Below, piece by piece: positions 13,832 through 22,066 of a DNA stretch of 38,432 nucleotides (positions are counted from its first letter, which is position 1; each line of letters begins with the position of its first letter). The notes beneath the pieces were generated by a model. That model saw only the letters and a list, made by a program, of their open reading frames with translations. It was not told where the DNA came from and did not search any database. The DNA comes from Opitutia bacterium UBA4506 (GTDB lineage Bacteria; Verrucomicrobiota; Verrucomicrobiia; Opitutales; Puniceicoccaceae): the NCBI GenBank assembly GCA_002388665.1, contig DGMY01000057.1, forward strand, positions 1-38,432. Reading direction: 5' to 3'. A program made the translations under genes and the position numbers.

Positions 13832-16591
13832 TTATCGTACTTCGTAGATGGCGATATCGTCGATGAAGACGGAACTGTCTTCCGGTACGTTCGGCGTGAA
13901 TAAAATGCGGGTAGGGGAGGAGTTGGGTCCTTCGAAGGGGATCGTGATCGAGTTTGGTGTCCCGCTTTCATTTTGCCCTGATTGGATCGTGATGAACCCG
14001 GCGGAGACTTCGAAGGTGATTTTTAGCAGAGTCCATTCATTCGGAGAAATAGTGAGGTCCGTGGGCACCCAGGCTGGGGAGCCTTCTGGATTTGAAAGCC
14101 GGATCCGGCCGTCGCCGTCCACCAGAATTGAGAGGAAGTTTGTCTTGGTGTCGTCCATTATACGCAGGCTGAACGATCCAACATCGTTCCTTTGTATCCA
14201 CAGTTCCGTAACGAAGTCCCATCCCGGTGTGGGGCCGTTGGTCGTCCATCCGATTACTTGACTGCCACCACGCTTGAGGTGAAGTGACTGTCTTCCGGAC
14301 TTGGCGATTTTGTTCTCGATGAATGCGCCGTTCTTACCAAAACCACCCCATCTCCCTCCTTTTGTGTGAACATCACCGACTGTTGGTGCGATATCGCTGT
14401 CTGGTTGAAATATCCGTGAGTCGTCGAAGTCTTGATTCAGATAGTCAATGCGAAGATTTTTTAGTGAGACAGGCCGCTGGCGGTAGGCCTCCTCGTTCTC
14501 TTTTTCGGTAATGATATTGAACTCGTTTGCAAAAGGGCTGGTTTTCTCGCGGAAGTAGATCACCTGCCATGCTAGCTCCCGGATTCGAGGATCATCAGCA
14601 GTTGCCTTTAGGTCTGCGAGTTCAGCTTCTCCTTCGGGTCCGAATCCTATCATTGCGTTTCCGATGGCGCGGTGTCCCCATTCGCTGTCGATACGATCAG
14701 TGCCGGTTCCGAGTTCAAGGAAATTGGATCGTAAAGCTTCGAGCATCTGTGAGCGAAGAGGGCCGTCGTATCCGTGATATGCCAAATCGCCAACTGAAGT
14801 AGCGACACGGTTTTGGATCGCCGGGTCTGGATGATTCAATTCATTCAGCATGATTTCATGAGCGAGTTCGTTCTGCCGAAATTGGGGCATTCCCAAGCTT
14901 CGGGCTGCGAGAAATGCAACGTACCGATCGTCGTCATACAATGCTTCCTCGATGTAGGGCAGGTCTTCCGGTCTCGCCGTGAGACTGAGAGAGTACATGG
15001 CTGTGCGCCGAACCATTATATTGGGATTTTGCAGCATTTGGTGAAGCCCGTCGTAGGGAACAGGGGAGAATCGAGGGATTGAATTACGGGTCATTTCGAG
15101 TAGGTGATGGTTTCCGTACTCTTCCATGCACGCCTCAATCGCCATCAAGCTGTTCGGCCCCTGATTGTAGCCGAGTGCGTAAATGGCCATGGAGCGGACG
15201 CCTTGCTCGGGATCAAATAGAGCGCTTTCGATTGCTGGAACACTAGCTGGATCCCCAATCTTTCCGAGGGCCTGTAGCGTGAGTCTTTGCAGGATGACAT
15301 TGGGACTGTCGAGAAGGGGGAGGATCTCGCTAGCATCAATAGAAGAGTGCCCTTCGATGACCTGGCTCAGGAATTTCATTTTCTCATAGATCGTTCCGGA
15401 TTGAAGAGCGTTCTTGGTTTGTTCCGGAATCATGCATCGATTGAGATATTGGATTTCATCTCCGAGAGAACAGATTCCACGCATTCCCAGTTCGTAAAAC
15501 CGCTTCCACCGGGACATAGCGAAGGGATTCGATGTGATGAAATTGATTTCAACGTCGGTATCACGTGAAAGGAACAGCATCTCGTCCAGGGTAGTGTCTT
15601 GTGCCCGTACGGAAGAGCCGCCATAAACACCTAGCTCATCGACAATTCCGTCGCGAACCCACTTGTCGATGTCCATGTGGATGATTCCTATTGTATAGTA
15701 TTCTTGTGGAAGAGTGGCCCATACCATCGGCTTTCGAGGGTCGATTGGATTGAGCCAGACTCCGATTTTTACTTCTTCACCGAGGGCCTCGCGCAGTTCC
15801 TCCATAAAGGCCGTTACGTATTCGCCGCGTAGGCGATACCAATCTTGGCGAGTGGCAAATTTATTGAACGGCTCTGTTCGGATGTCGATCCCGTGGCGCC
15901 TTTTGAACTCTTGCACGATTGGTTCACTGTACCCAAATTCATCCTGGAAGCGCATTGAGAAGTTCTCGGCGTAGGACATGAAGATGATGCCGTCGTATCC
16001 AGCGCTTTCGATTAGCTCCACATGTAAGTCGACGAGTGCTTTTCGCGCTTCGGGGTATGCGAGTTCGATGACTCCTCCTTGCTTCCGGTACCCGTATTTA
16101 TCGGTGGGGATCCACTCTGGGTTTTCTTGTCTGAGTTTCGCCTCCCAGAATCCCGGATACTCATTGAAATTGGGAGTGTCGGCAGTCACTCCATAGTCGC
16201 CAAACTGGGTGACTCCCCATAGCTCCAGTCCTTCCTCATGCGCAATCTCGACTGCTCGGCGTTCGATGTCTTCGTCGATTAGATCCGCGAAGTGATCGAA
16301 AGCTCCAGCGTACATAAAGTTGTCCTCGCGGGCTCCCAACTGATCTGTCGCTACGGCAGCCTGAAGTCCCCGCCAGTAAATGCGTTCGCTGTTGAACACG
16401 TTCTTGAAAAAGTCGAATACATCCCGAATCGCGGTATCCGAATCTACGGCCATCGATCGGCCGAGGAACCAGTTGTCCCCAACGCTGACGTATTGATCAA
16501 CCACCGGTTTGTCGTTCGTCGTCGCCCAGCCTTGGGCCAGTCCGAACTGCAGTAGGAAGATTGTTAGAAAGAGGCCGTGGAGTCGTTTCAT
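13832..16591 (-). CDS. Secreted TIM-barrel (glycosidase-like) protein with HEAT repeats and C-terminal beta-sandwich domain
   Basis: The 919-residue product starts MKRLHGLFLTIFLLQFG, a signal peptide ending near Ala23. Residues about 60-390 look like a TIM-barrel glycoside-hydrolase-like domain, with AVEIAHEEGLELWG, SAGYDGIIFMSYAENF (candidate acid Glu209) and EEVKIGVWLNP. I cannot assign a GH family. Residues about 415-680 hold HEAT-type repeats, recognisable as repeated ALGKIGDPASVPAIESAL and SLGMPQ-like units. Residues about 715-919 form a beta-rich domain beginning with DFDDSRIF and ending FIDDIAIYEV, a concanavalin-like pattern shared with the protein at 24004-24741. The start was moved from 16663 to ATG 16591 because the signal peptide begins there. 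It is the first gene of the minus-strand operon, divergent from the beta-helix gene and preceded by operator copy C. Confidence 0.8.
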   Translation of the reverse strand: MKRLHGLFLTIFLLQFGLAQGWATTNDKPVVDQYVSVGDNWFLGRSMAVDSDTAIRDVFDFFKNVFNSERIYWRGLQAAVATDQLGAREDNFMYAGAFDHFADLIDEDIERRAVEIAHEEGLELWGVTQFGDYGVTADTPNFNEYPGFWEAKLRQENPEWIPTDKYGYRKQGGVIELAYPEARKALVDLHVELIESAGYDGIIFMSYAENFSMRFQDEFGYSEPIVQEFKRRHGIDIRTEPFNKFATRQDWYRLRGEYVTAFMEELREALGEEVKIGVWLNPIDPRKPMVWATLPQEYYTIGIIHMDIDKWVRDGIVDELGVYGGSSVRAQDTTLDEMLFLSRDTDVEINFITSNPFAMSRWKRFYELGMRGICSLGDEIQYLNRCMIPEQTKNALQSGTIYEKMKFLSQVIEGHSSIDASEILPLLDSPNVILQRLTLQALGKIGDPASVPAIESALFDPEQGVRSMAIYALGYNQGPNSLMAIEACMEEYGNHHLLEMTRNSIPRFSPVPYDGLHQMLQNPNIMVRRTAMYSLSLTARPEDLPYIEEALYDDDRYVAFLAARSLGMPQFRQNELAHEIMLNELNHPDPAIQNRVATSVGDLAYHGYDGPLRSQMLEALRSNFLELGTGTDRIDSEWGHRAIGNAMIGFGPEGEAELADLKATADDPRIRELAWQVIYFREKTSPFANEFNIITEKENEEAYRQRPVSLKNLRIDYLNQDFDDSRIFQPDSDIAPTVGDVHTKGGRWGGFGKNGAFIENKIAKSGRQSLHLKRGGSQVIGWTTNGPTPGWDFVTELWIQRNDVGSFSLRIMDDTKTNFLSILVDGDGRIRLSNPEGSPAWVPTDLTISPNEWTLLKITFEVSAGFITIQSGQNESGTPNSITIPFEGPNSSPTRILFTPNVPEDSSVFIDDIAIYEVR

Positions 16592-16671
16592 TTGCTTTCG
16601 TATACAGGGTTCGGTGTAGCGTTGCATGTGAGCAGAAGTGTCTCCTGGTTCGGACAGAGTCAACTTGAAAA

Positions 16672-16683
16672 AATACTGGTACT
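16672..16683. promoter_or_regulatory. Operator-like site, copy C (AATACTGGTACT)
   Basis: The core TAC-TG-GTA matches the reverse orientation of copies A and B, with a single outer mismatch. It lies between two divergent operons (TIM-barrel/Gfo/symporter and beta-helix/mannosidase/dehydratase). A degenerate second copy, ATATCTGGTATA, follows at 16688-16699 and overlaps the extended -10, so binding here could control both directions. Confidence 0.65.
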
Positions 16684-16692
16684 TAAAATATC

Positions 16693-16701
16693 TGGTATAA
16701 A
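16693..16701 (+). promoter_or_regulatory. Probable extended -10 promoter element of the beta-helix operon
   Basis: TGGTATAAA fits the TG-N-TATAAT extended -10 pattern. It is 42 bp from the ATG at 16744 and overlaps the degenerate operator copy at 16688-16699. No strong -35 stands at the right distance, which is acceptable for extended -10 promoters. Confidence 0.4.
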
Positions 16702-16743
16702 GAACTTGTATTGGAGAATTGTCCGTGCATTCTGCGAATCACA

Positions 16744-18162
16744 ATGAAGCTCTTTGTCACTGCATGTATTCTCAGTTGGGTGGCCTCCAGTAGTGTGGCG
16801 ATTTCCCGGGATCTCTATGTAGATCCAAGTCAGGGGAACGATCGGGCAGACGGACTTTCGTCAGCGGTGGAAGCAGGTTCTGGACCTGTTGCCACGATTC
16901 GAAGGGCTGTGCAGATGGCAGAGCCCGGCGATGTCATCAGGATTGTTGAGGGCATCGATCGAGTCTACGAGCAGGTATTGTTCGCGGAGAAGAGCGGCAC
17001 GAAGGAGGAGCCGATCGTATTCGATGGTCAGGGTGCAATTATTGATGGGAGTGTTCCTATTGTTCGGGAGGAGTGGGAGCTTGTCTCGGAAGGTCTTTAT
17101 CGGTCTACCGTGATTCCGGAGAAATATTGTTACGGCGTGAATCCGGCCTATGTAGGTCGGTTCTTCTTCGTGTGGGAGGGGGAGATTAATCGGATGGGGC
17201 GTTCGTTGAAGGGGCCCAAAGAACCGTATATGAGCCCGGAGGAACTCAGCCCGGGGCAGTGGACCTATGTGGAGGGTGAAGCTGCCTTCTACCTGAGAAT
17301 CGAGCCGGACATCACTTTAGAGGAAGCGCCAGTGCGGGTGCCGAAGATTGTTTCTGGCGTCCAGATTAGTGGAGAGTGCCACAATTTGATTATTCGGAAC
17401 GTTACGGTCACGCATGTGATCAATGATGGCTTTGCTTTGACTACCGGTTCCAACAAGCAGAGCACCGTAGAAAATATTCGTTTCGAGAACATCGTAGCCA
17501 AAGAGTGTGGCGACGACGGATTGAGTGCGCATGGTGATTGTGAGGTCTATGTGGATGGCTTTCTCTCGATAGCGAATTCGACGGGGTATTGCAGTCAGGG
17601 AGTTTCGATCAATCGCAACGTTCGGATGGAAGAGATCCACGGAGTCGAAATCTTTCCTATTGGTGGTCGCCATGAATTTATCAATACAACTGTAGTTGGC
17701 CATGCCGCTCAGCCGGTCACGGTTCTGGCGTCCGCACCTTTTGAAACCTCAGAGTTGATTTTGGAGAACTGTCTGATCCTTGCAGCGCCCGGCCGGAAAC
17801 CTGTCGATGCCCGTATGCGCATCCAAAAAGGTGGCGTGCTGCGGGCGGATCGATTGAGTACCCAAGGCATTAGCATACAGGTATCCGGTTTGATGGAGCT
17901 CTCAAATTCCGTGATCGCGGGAGGTCGGGAAGTTACCCTGAATATTCTTGAAGGAGCCGAGTGGGAGGGGAGCAATAATCTATACGATATTGGTCTGTTC
18001 TTGCTGGAAGGAACCCGATTTGCTCCCCGGGATTTCTCTACTTTCTCTACTGCAGCCCATGAAGAAGGTTCCAGCGTGCGACCGATCAGTGCTTTGGGCG
18101 AGGCAAGCAGCCAATCAGAATTGTCGCTTTCAGTGGGAGCGGATCTCTCCCGTCTACCGTAA
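16744..18162 (+). CDS. Secreted right-handed beta-helix protein (pectate-lyase-like fold)
   Basis: The 472-residue product has a signal peptide (MKLFVTACILSWVASSSVA) followed by DLYVDPSQGNDRADGLS and ATIRRAVQMAEPGDVIRI. This opening pattern is characteristic of DUF1565 and polysaccharide-lyase-type right-handed parallel beta-helix proteins. The body contains helix-ladder strands such as NLIIRNVTVTHVINDGF, VENIRFENIVAKECGDDG and VYVDGFLSIAN. The fold is shared by lyases and glycosidases acting on acidic polysaccharides, so a secreted or surface-acting polysaccharide-degrading role is likely, but catalytic residues cannot be assigned. I chose ATG 16744; an upstream TTG at 16711 would put unlikely residues before the signal. 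It opens the plus-strand operon and ends 8 bp before the mannosidase. Confidence 0.8.
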   Translation: MKLFVTACILSWVASSSVAISRDLYVDPSQGNDRADGLSSAVEAGSGPVATIRRAVQMAEPGDVIRIVEGIDRVYEQVLFAEKSGTKEEPIVFDGQGAIIDGSVPIVREEWELVSEGLYRSTVIPEKYCYGVNPAYVGRFFFVWEGEINRMGRSLKGPKEPYMSPEELSPGQWTYVEGEAAFYLRIEPDITLEEAPVRVPKIVSGVQISGECHNLIIRNVTVTHVINDGFALTTGSNKQSTVENIRFENIVAKECGDDGLSAHGDCEVYVDGFLSIANSTGYCSQGVSINRNVRMEEIHGVEIFPIGGRHEFINTTVVGHAAQPVTVLASAPFETSELILENCLILAAPGRKPVDARMRIQKGGVLRADRLSTQGISIQVSGLMELSNSVIAGGREVTLNILEGAEWEGSNNLYDIGLFLLEGTRFAPRDFSTFSTAAHEEGSSVRPISALGEASSQSELSLSVGADLSRLP

Positions 18163-18170
18163 GATTTTCT

Positions 18171-20693
18171 ATGAGTAAAAGTAACACTTCTCCAACGATT
18201 CATCTAATCTGTAATGCCCATCTGGATCCAGTGTGGAAATGGGATTGGGAGGAAGGATTGACGGAGGCGTTGGCCACATTTGAGATTGCGGCGGATCTTT
18301 TGGAAGAGGATTCAGATTTCATTTTCAATCACAATGAGTCGATTCTGTATGAATGGGTTCTCGAGTATCGGCCCGATCTGTTTCGAAGGATTCAAAAGCT
18401 GGTTTCCGCGGGGCGATGGAATATCGCAGGCGGTTGGTATCTTCAGCCGGATTGCAATTTGTCGGACGGAGAGAGTTTGGTTCGTCATATTTTGATTGGT
18501 CGCGATTTTTTCCGAAAGCACTTTCAGGTGGAACCTGAACTCGCCTATAATTTTGACGCTTTTGGGCATAACGGGAATTTACCGCAGATCCTTAAGAAGT
18601 CGGGGTACAAGGGTTACGTGCATTTTCGTCCGGATGCGAAAGCGTTGGAGCTTCCCAGCGATCTATATCAATGGGAGGGTATCGATGGTTCCCGCGTAGC
18701 CGTCTACCGTCCGCCGTTTACCTGGTACGGAACCGATGATCATGAAGATCTACGTCAGAGAATTGAAGATTCCCTGGCGGGTAAAACAACCGATTGTGGG
18801 ATGGTGGGAGTTTTCTGGGGAATGGGTGACCATGGAGGCGGAGCGACTCGAAAAGATTTGGAAGTTATTCGTTCGCTGCAGGGGAGTCATGACCTGATTC
18901 GGCAGAGTAGTACCAACGATTTACTTGAAGAGATGGAGGGCTTGAAGCCCGAGGCACCGGTTTGGAAAGGTGACCTCCAGCGGGTATTTACCGGATGCTA
19001 CACCTCGGTGGCGCAAGCCAAGCAGGGGAATCGCCGGTCGGAATCATTGGTACAAATGGCGGAACGGTACGCTGCCTTGGCCTGGTGGTTTTTGGACTGT
19101 CCGTACCCGTTTGAGAAGCTCCGACAGGTGTGGAAGGATGTTCTCTTTAATCAGTTTCACGACATCCTCCCCGGGTCCTCTACGCGAACAGCGATGCAGG
19201 GATCCTATGAGATCGCGGGACGTGGTATGAAGCTCGCCCGCGAGATTGCCCTTGAGGCTCAAATGGCTCTTCTGGCGAAGACGGAGTCCAGGGAGCCTCT
19301 CTGTGTCGTCGTTTTTAATCCACATCCGCACGAAGTTTGCTCGCAAGTAGAGGTTGAGTATATGGCTGCCCATCGTCCCATCCTGACCCGCTTTGTAACA
19401 GCGAGAGTGACGGATGATTCGGGCCAGAATGTGTTGTGCCAGGATGAGGTGGCAGAGGCGAAAGCAACGAAATTTGACTGGCGGAAGAAGGTTGTTTTCG
19501 AAGCGACCCTTCCTGCCATGGGTCATGCTGAATACCAGATCCATCTCGATACCCGTGAGCCGGGTCAACTACCTCCGCCAGTAGTGCAACCACCGCTGAA
19601 TTTTAGTTGGGAAAATGAACAGGTCCGTTTTGAAATTGATCGGAATACCGGATTTGTTCTCGAGTTTGCAAAGGTTCCTGCAGGGCAGAACATCTTGAAG
19701 AGTCCCGGGGGAAGGTTAGGCGTGTTCCGGGACACCGGTGATGCCTGGGGGAGTGACATATCGGAGTACGATGAACAGGTCGGAGAGTTTCGATTGGCAA
19801 CGCCGGCTGAAGCAGCCGAGTTGAGCGGTCAGCTTGATTTGGCAGAAATAGACCCTGTTCGGATCGTAGAGGAAGGAGACGTTCGTACGATTGTCGAATG
19901 TTTGTTTGTGTACAAGCGATCCACGGCAGCAATTCGGTATATCATTCAGAGCGGTCGAGCCGAGGTTGAGGCAGAGGTGCGAGTGATTTGGAATCAACCG
20001 GGGCTGCAGATCAAATGGATTTGGCCCACTCGGTTTGAGGGGTCTGATTATCTTGCTGAGATTCCATATGGAGATATCACCCGGATGCAGAATGAGGGGG
20101 AGCATACGCATTTGCGGTGGCTCGCGCTCAGGGAAAAATTCGGGGAGGCTTTCGGCATAGGAGGTATTGGTCCTTCCGGGCATGATGTTCGCAATGGTGA
20201 GGTGCGCGTGACTCTTTTGAGAAGTGCGATCTACTGCCATGGGTATCTTCATCAGTTGCGCGCCCCGGTGTTTCATGACTTTATGGACCTGGGCGAATCC
20301 CGTTTCCGTTTTGTCTTAAAGTTATCTGAGGCCGCAGAGGTCCGCCGGGATATGTCTCGAGTTATCGAGGAGTTTGCTTTGCCTCCAACTGCGTTGGTGC
20401 ACCTCCCGATCGGAGCCTGTAGCCGGGGAGGCGTCGATGCGAGTCGCCCCTTGATTGCAGTAGAGGGTGAGGGCTTGGAGTTGGGCGCGCTGAAACGCTC
20501 CGAGGACGGTGAAGACCTTATCTTGCGGATTGTGGAGCGTGCAGGTCGCGTTGGCTGTGGCCAGTTGGTGATTCAGGGCGCGAATCGCGAATATTCGCTC
20601 CAGTTTGATCCTTACGAAATTAAAACGCTTCGTCTCTCCCGCGACGGCCGTCTCTGCGAAAACGATCTACTGGAAAGAGCGTTAGAACCTTAA
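18171..20693 (+). CDS. Glycoside hydrolase family 38 alpha-mannosidase
   Basis: This 840-residue GH38-type enzyme would release alpha-linked mannose (or a related sugar) from oligosaccharides. The N-terminal catalytic domain carries the zinc-site pair His17 and Asp19 in NAHLDPVWKWDW, the nucleophile candidate Asp129 in YNFDAFGHNGNLPQ, and His221 in GDHGGGATR. The downstream QFHDILPGSSTR is the usual helical-domain signature. The second half is the beta-sandwich C-terminal region (ENEQVRFEIDRNTGFV, then LKWLALREKFG-type strands). There is no signal peptide, so it acts in the cytoplasm on imported oligosaccharides. It is cotranscribed with the beta-helix gene (8 bp gap) and the dehydratase gene (11 bp gap). 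GH38 members can differ in linkage preference. Confidence 0.93.
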   Translation: MSKSNTSPTIHLICNAHLDPVWKWDWEEGLTEALATFEIAADLLEEDSDFIFNHNESILYEWVLEYRPDLFRRIQKLVSAGRWNIAGGWYLQPDCNLSDGESLVRHILIGRDFFRKHFQVEPELAYNFDAFGHNGNLPQILKKSGYKGYVHFRPDAKALELPSDLYQWEGIDGSRVAVYRPPFTWYGTDDHEDLRQRIEDSLAGKTTDCGMVGVFWGMGDHGGGATRKDLEVIRSLQGSHDLIRQSSTNDLLEEMEGLKPEAPVWKGDLQRVFTGCYTSVAQAKQGNRRSESLVQMAERYAALAWWFLDCPYPFEKLRQVWKDVLFNQFHDILPGSSTRTAMQGSYEIAGRGMKLAREIALEAQMALLAKTESREPLCVVVFNPHPHEVCSQVEVEYMAAHRPILTRFVTARVTDDSGQNVLCQDEVAEAKATKFDWRKKVVFEATLPAMGHAEYQIHLDTREPGQLPPPVVQPPLNFSWENEQVRFEIDRNTGFVLEFAKVPAGQNILKSPGGRLGVFRDTGDAWGSDISEYDEQVGEFRLATPAEAAELSGQLDLAEIDPVRIVEEGDVRTIVECLFVYKRSTAAIRYIIQSGRAEVEAEVRVIWNQPGLQIKWIWPTRFEGSDYLAEIPYGDITRMQNEGEHTHLRWLALREKFGEAFGIGGIGPSGHDVRNGEVRVTLLRSAIYCHGYLHQLRAPVFHDFMDLGESRFRFVLKLSEAAEVRRDMSRVIEEFALPPTALVHLPIGACSRGGVDASRPLIAVEGEGLELGALKRSEDGEDLILRIVERAGRVGCGQLVIQGANREYSLQFDPYEIKTLRLSRDGRLCENDLLERALEP

Positions 20694-20704
20694 CTTTATC
20701 ATTC

Positions 20705-21955
20705 ATGAAAATTCGATCTGTAAGAACCGTTCTCTGTAGTGCCCCGCACCGGGATATTCACATGACCAGCCGGTCGATGCGTTCGGCGGCATTTATCGTA
20801 ATCGAAACAGATTCGGGTCATCGGGGTGTGGGTGAAACCTACGCTGGCTATTTTGTTCCCGAACAGGTGCCCGAGGTGGTGTCGTTCTATGAACCTATAC
20901 TGGTCGGTGCCGACCCCCTTGGGATCGATGTGCTCATGCGGCGAATGTTTGTTTCGGGTAAATTCTGGGCGAGGGTTGGATTGGGCTCTATTGTTCTTAG
21001 CGGGATTGAAATGGCTCTGCTGGATCTGAAGGGTCGGATTTTAGGTGTGCCGGTGTACGAGCTTCTCGGTGGGCGGTGCCATGACTCTCTTCCCACCTAT
21101 GCCACGGGTGGACCCTCGAATTGGCCGGAAGATGAGCTGGAGGCGAAGGTGGAGCAGTACCTTTCTCTCGGATACCGACGGGTCAAGTTGGGCGCGGGAC
21201 GATACGAGAAAGGATGCGAATCTGTACTGCCGGGCGCCACTCCTGTAGAGGCGGCTTCGATTGAGGTCGCCAAGGCGGAATTTCTCACGAAACGATTTGG
21301 TCCTGAGTTTCACCTGCTTCTCGATGGACACATGGATAATCTGGGGGAAAAGGATCATGTGTGGGATGAAGCCACCGCTTTGCATGTTCTTCGTTCGTTG
21401 GAGCCATACCCAATCGACTTCTTTGAGGAGCCGCTGCCGTACACAAATAAGTCCGCCTATCGGTCTCTGAGAAAGGGTACTTCGATTCCGGTGGCCGGCG
21501 GAGAGTGCCTGACGAGTTTTGAAGAGTGGAGAGATTGGTTGGAGGAGGAACCATTCGATCTACCTCAGCTCGATGCTTCCTATATGGGAGGGCTGACGAA
21601 TTTTGTAAAAGTGGCTCATACTTGTGAAGCTAGCGGCCTACCAATTGCAACTCATGCGTGGTCCGCAACGGTGGGGGTTGCGGGGAATCTTCACGCGGCC
21701 TTCGCCTGTCGAAATACCCGGATTGTTGAAATGGCGGCCTATAGTCCCTGTAACCATTCCCTGAATACGCATATCCATTCACCATTGTTGACCGAATTAT
21801 GGGAGGAAGCTCCTGTGTTGAAGGATGGAATGTTGTCGATTTCCAGTGCACCTGGCCTCGGTATTCGGGTTTCCGAAGAGTTTTTCGAGAAATATCCATT
21901 CGTGCCAGGAACTGGCGAGTTTAATGCTGTAAAAGGTAAGAAGTTAACCAACTGA
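20705..21955 (+). CDS. Enolase-superfamily (mandelate racemase/muconate lactonizing-type) sugar-acid dehydratase
   Basis: This 416-residue enolase-superfamily protein probably dehydrates a sugar acid to a 2-keto-3-deoxy acid. The divalent-metal ligands are Asp207 (LLLDGHMDN), Glu241 or Glu242 (FFEEPLP) and Glu267 (VAGGECL). The opposite base pair is visible as Asp290 (QLDASYMGG) and His317 (ATHAWSA). The KxK motif expected for mandelate-racemase-like members reads K161-L-G163, so the usual second Lys is absent and His317 would act as base, as in dehydratase subgroups that lack that Lys. The precise sugar acid cannot be assigned. It follows the mannosidase by 11 bp in the same operon. Confidence 0.88.
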   Translation: MKIRSVRTVLCSAPHRDIHMTSRSMRSAAFIVIETDSGHRGVGETYAGYFVPEQVPEVVSFYEPILVGADPLGIDVLMRRMFVSGKFWARVGLGSIVLSGIEMALLDLKGRILGVPVYELLGGRCHDSLPTYATGGPSNWPEDELEAKVEQYLSLGYRRVKLGAGRYEKGCESVLPGATPVEAASIEVAKAEFLTKRFGPEFHLLLDGHMDNLGEKDHVWDEATALHVLRSLEPYPIDFFEEPLPYTNKSAYRSLRKGTSIPVAGGECLTSFEEWRDWLEEEPFDLPQLDASYMGGLTNFVKVAHTCEASGLPIATHAWSATVGVAGNLHAAFACRNTRIVEMAAYSPCNHSLNTHIHSPLLTELWEEAPVLKDGMLSISSAPGLGIRVSEEFFEKYPFVPGTGEFNAVKGKKLTN

Positions 21956-21980
21956 ACCCTTGAAAGCGTAAAGAATGTGT

Positions 21981-21986
21981 TTGACA
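21981..21986 (+). promoter_or_regulatory. Candidate -35 element (TTGACA) of the surface-protein operon
   Basis: A perfect TTGACA lies 86 bp upstream of the ATG at 22067. No clean -10 stands 17 bp downstream; the region there is occupied by operator copy D, so the -10 would be weak (TACCTG at 22005) or displaced. It supports a repressible promoter at this point but does not prove one. Confidence 0.35.
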
Positions 21987-22002
21987 CACAGTATTGATTT
22001 TA

Positions 22003-22014
22003 AGTACCTGTATT
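22003..22014. promoter_or_regulatory. Operator-like site, copy D (AGTACCTGTATT)
   Basis: The core TAC-CT-GTA with flanking A/T runs (TTTTAAGTACC, GTATTTTAAG) matches the other copies. It is 53 bp before the surface-protein ATG and just downstream of TTGACA, a position that would block transcription. A separate half-site CAGTATT lies at 21989-21995. Confidence 0.6.
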
Positions 22015-22066
22015 TTAAGACTCAGGAATTTGTCGTTCTCAAGCCATAACCCAGTAAAGAAAAAAT

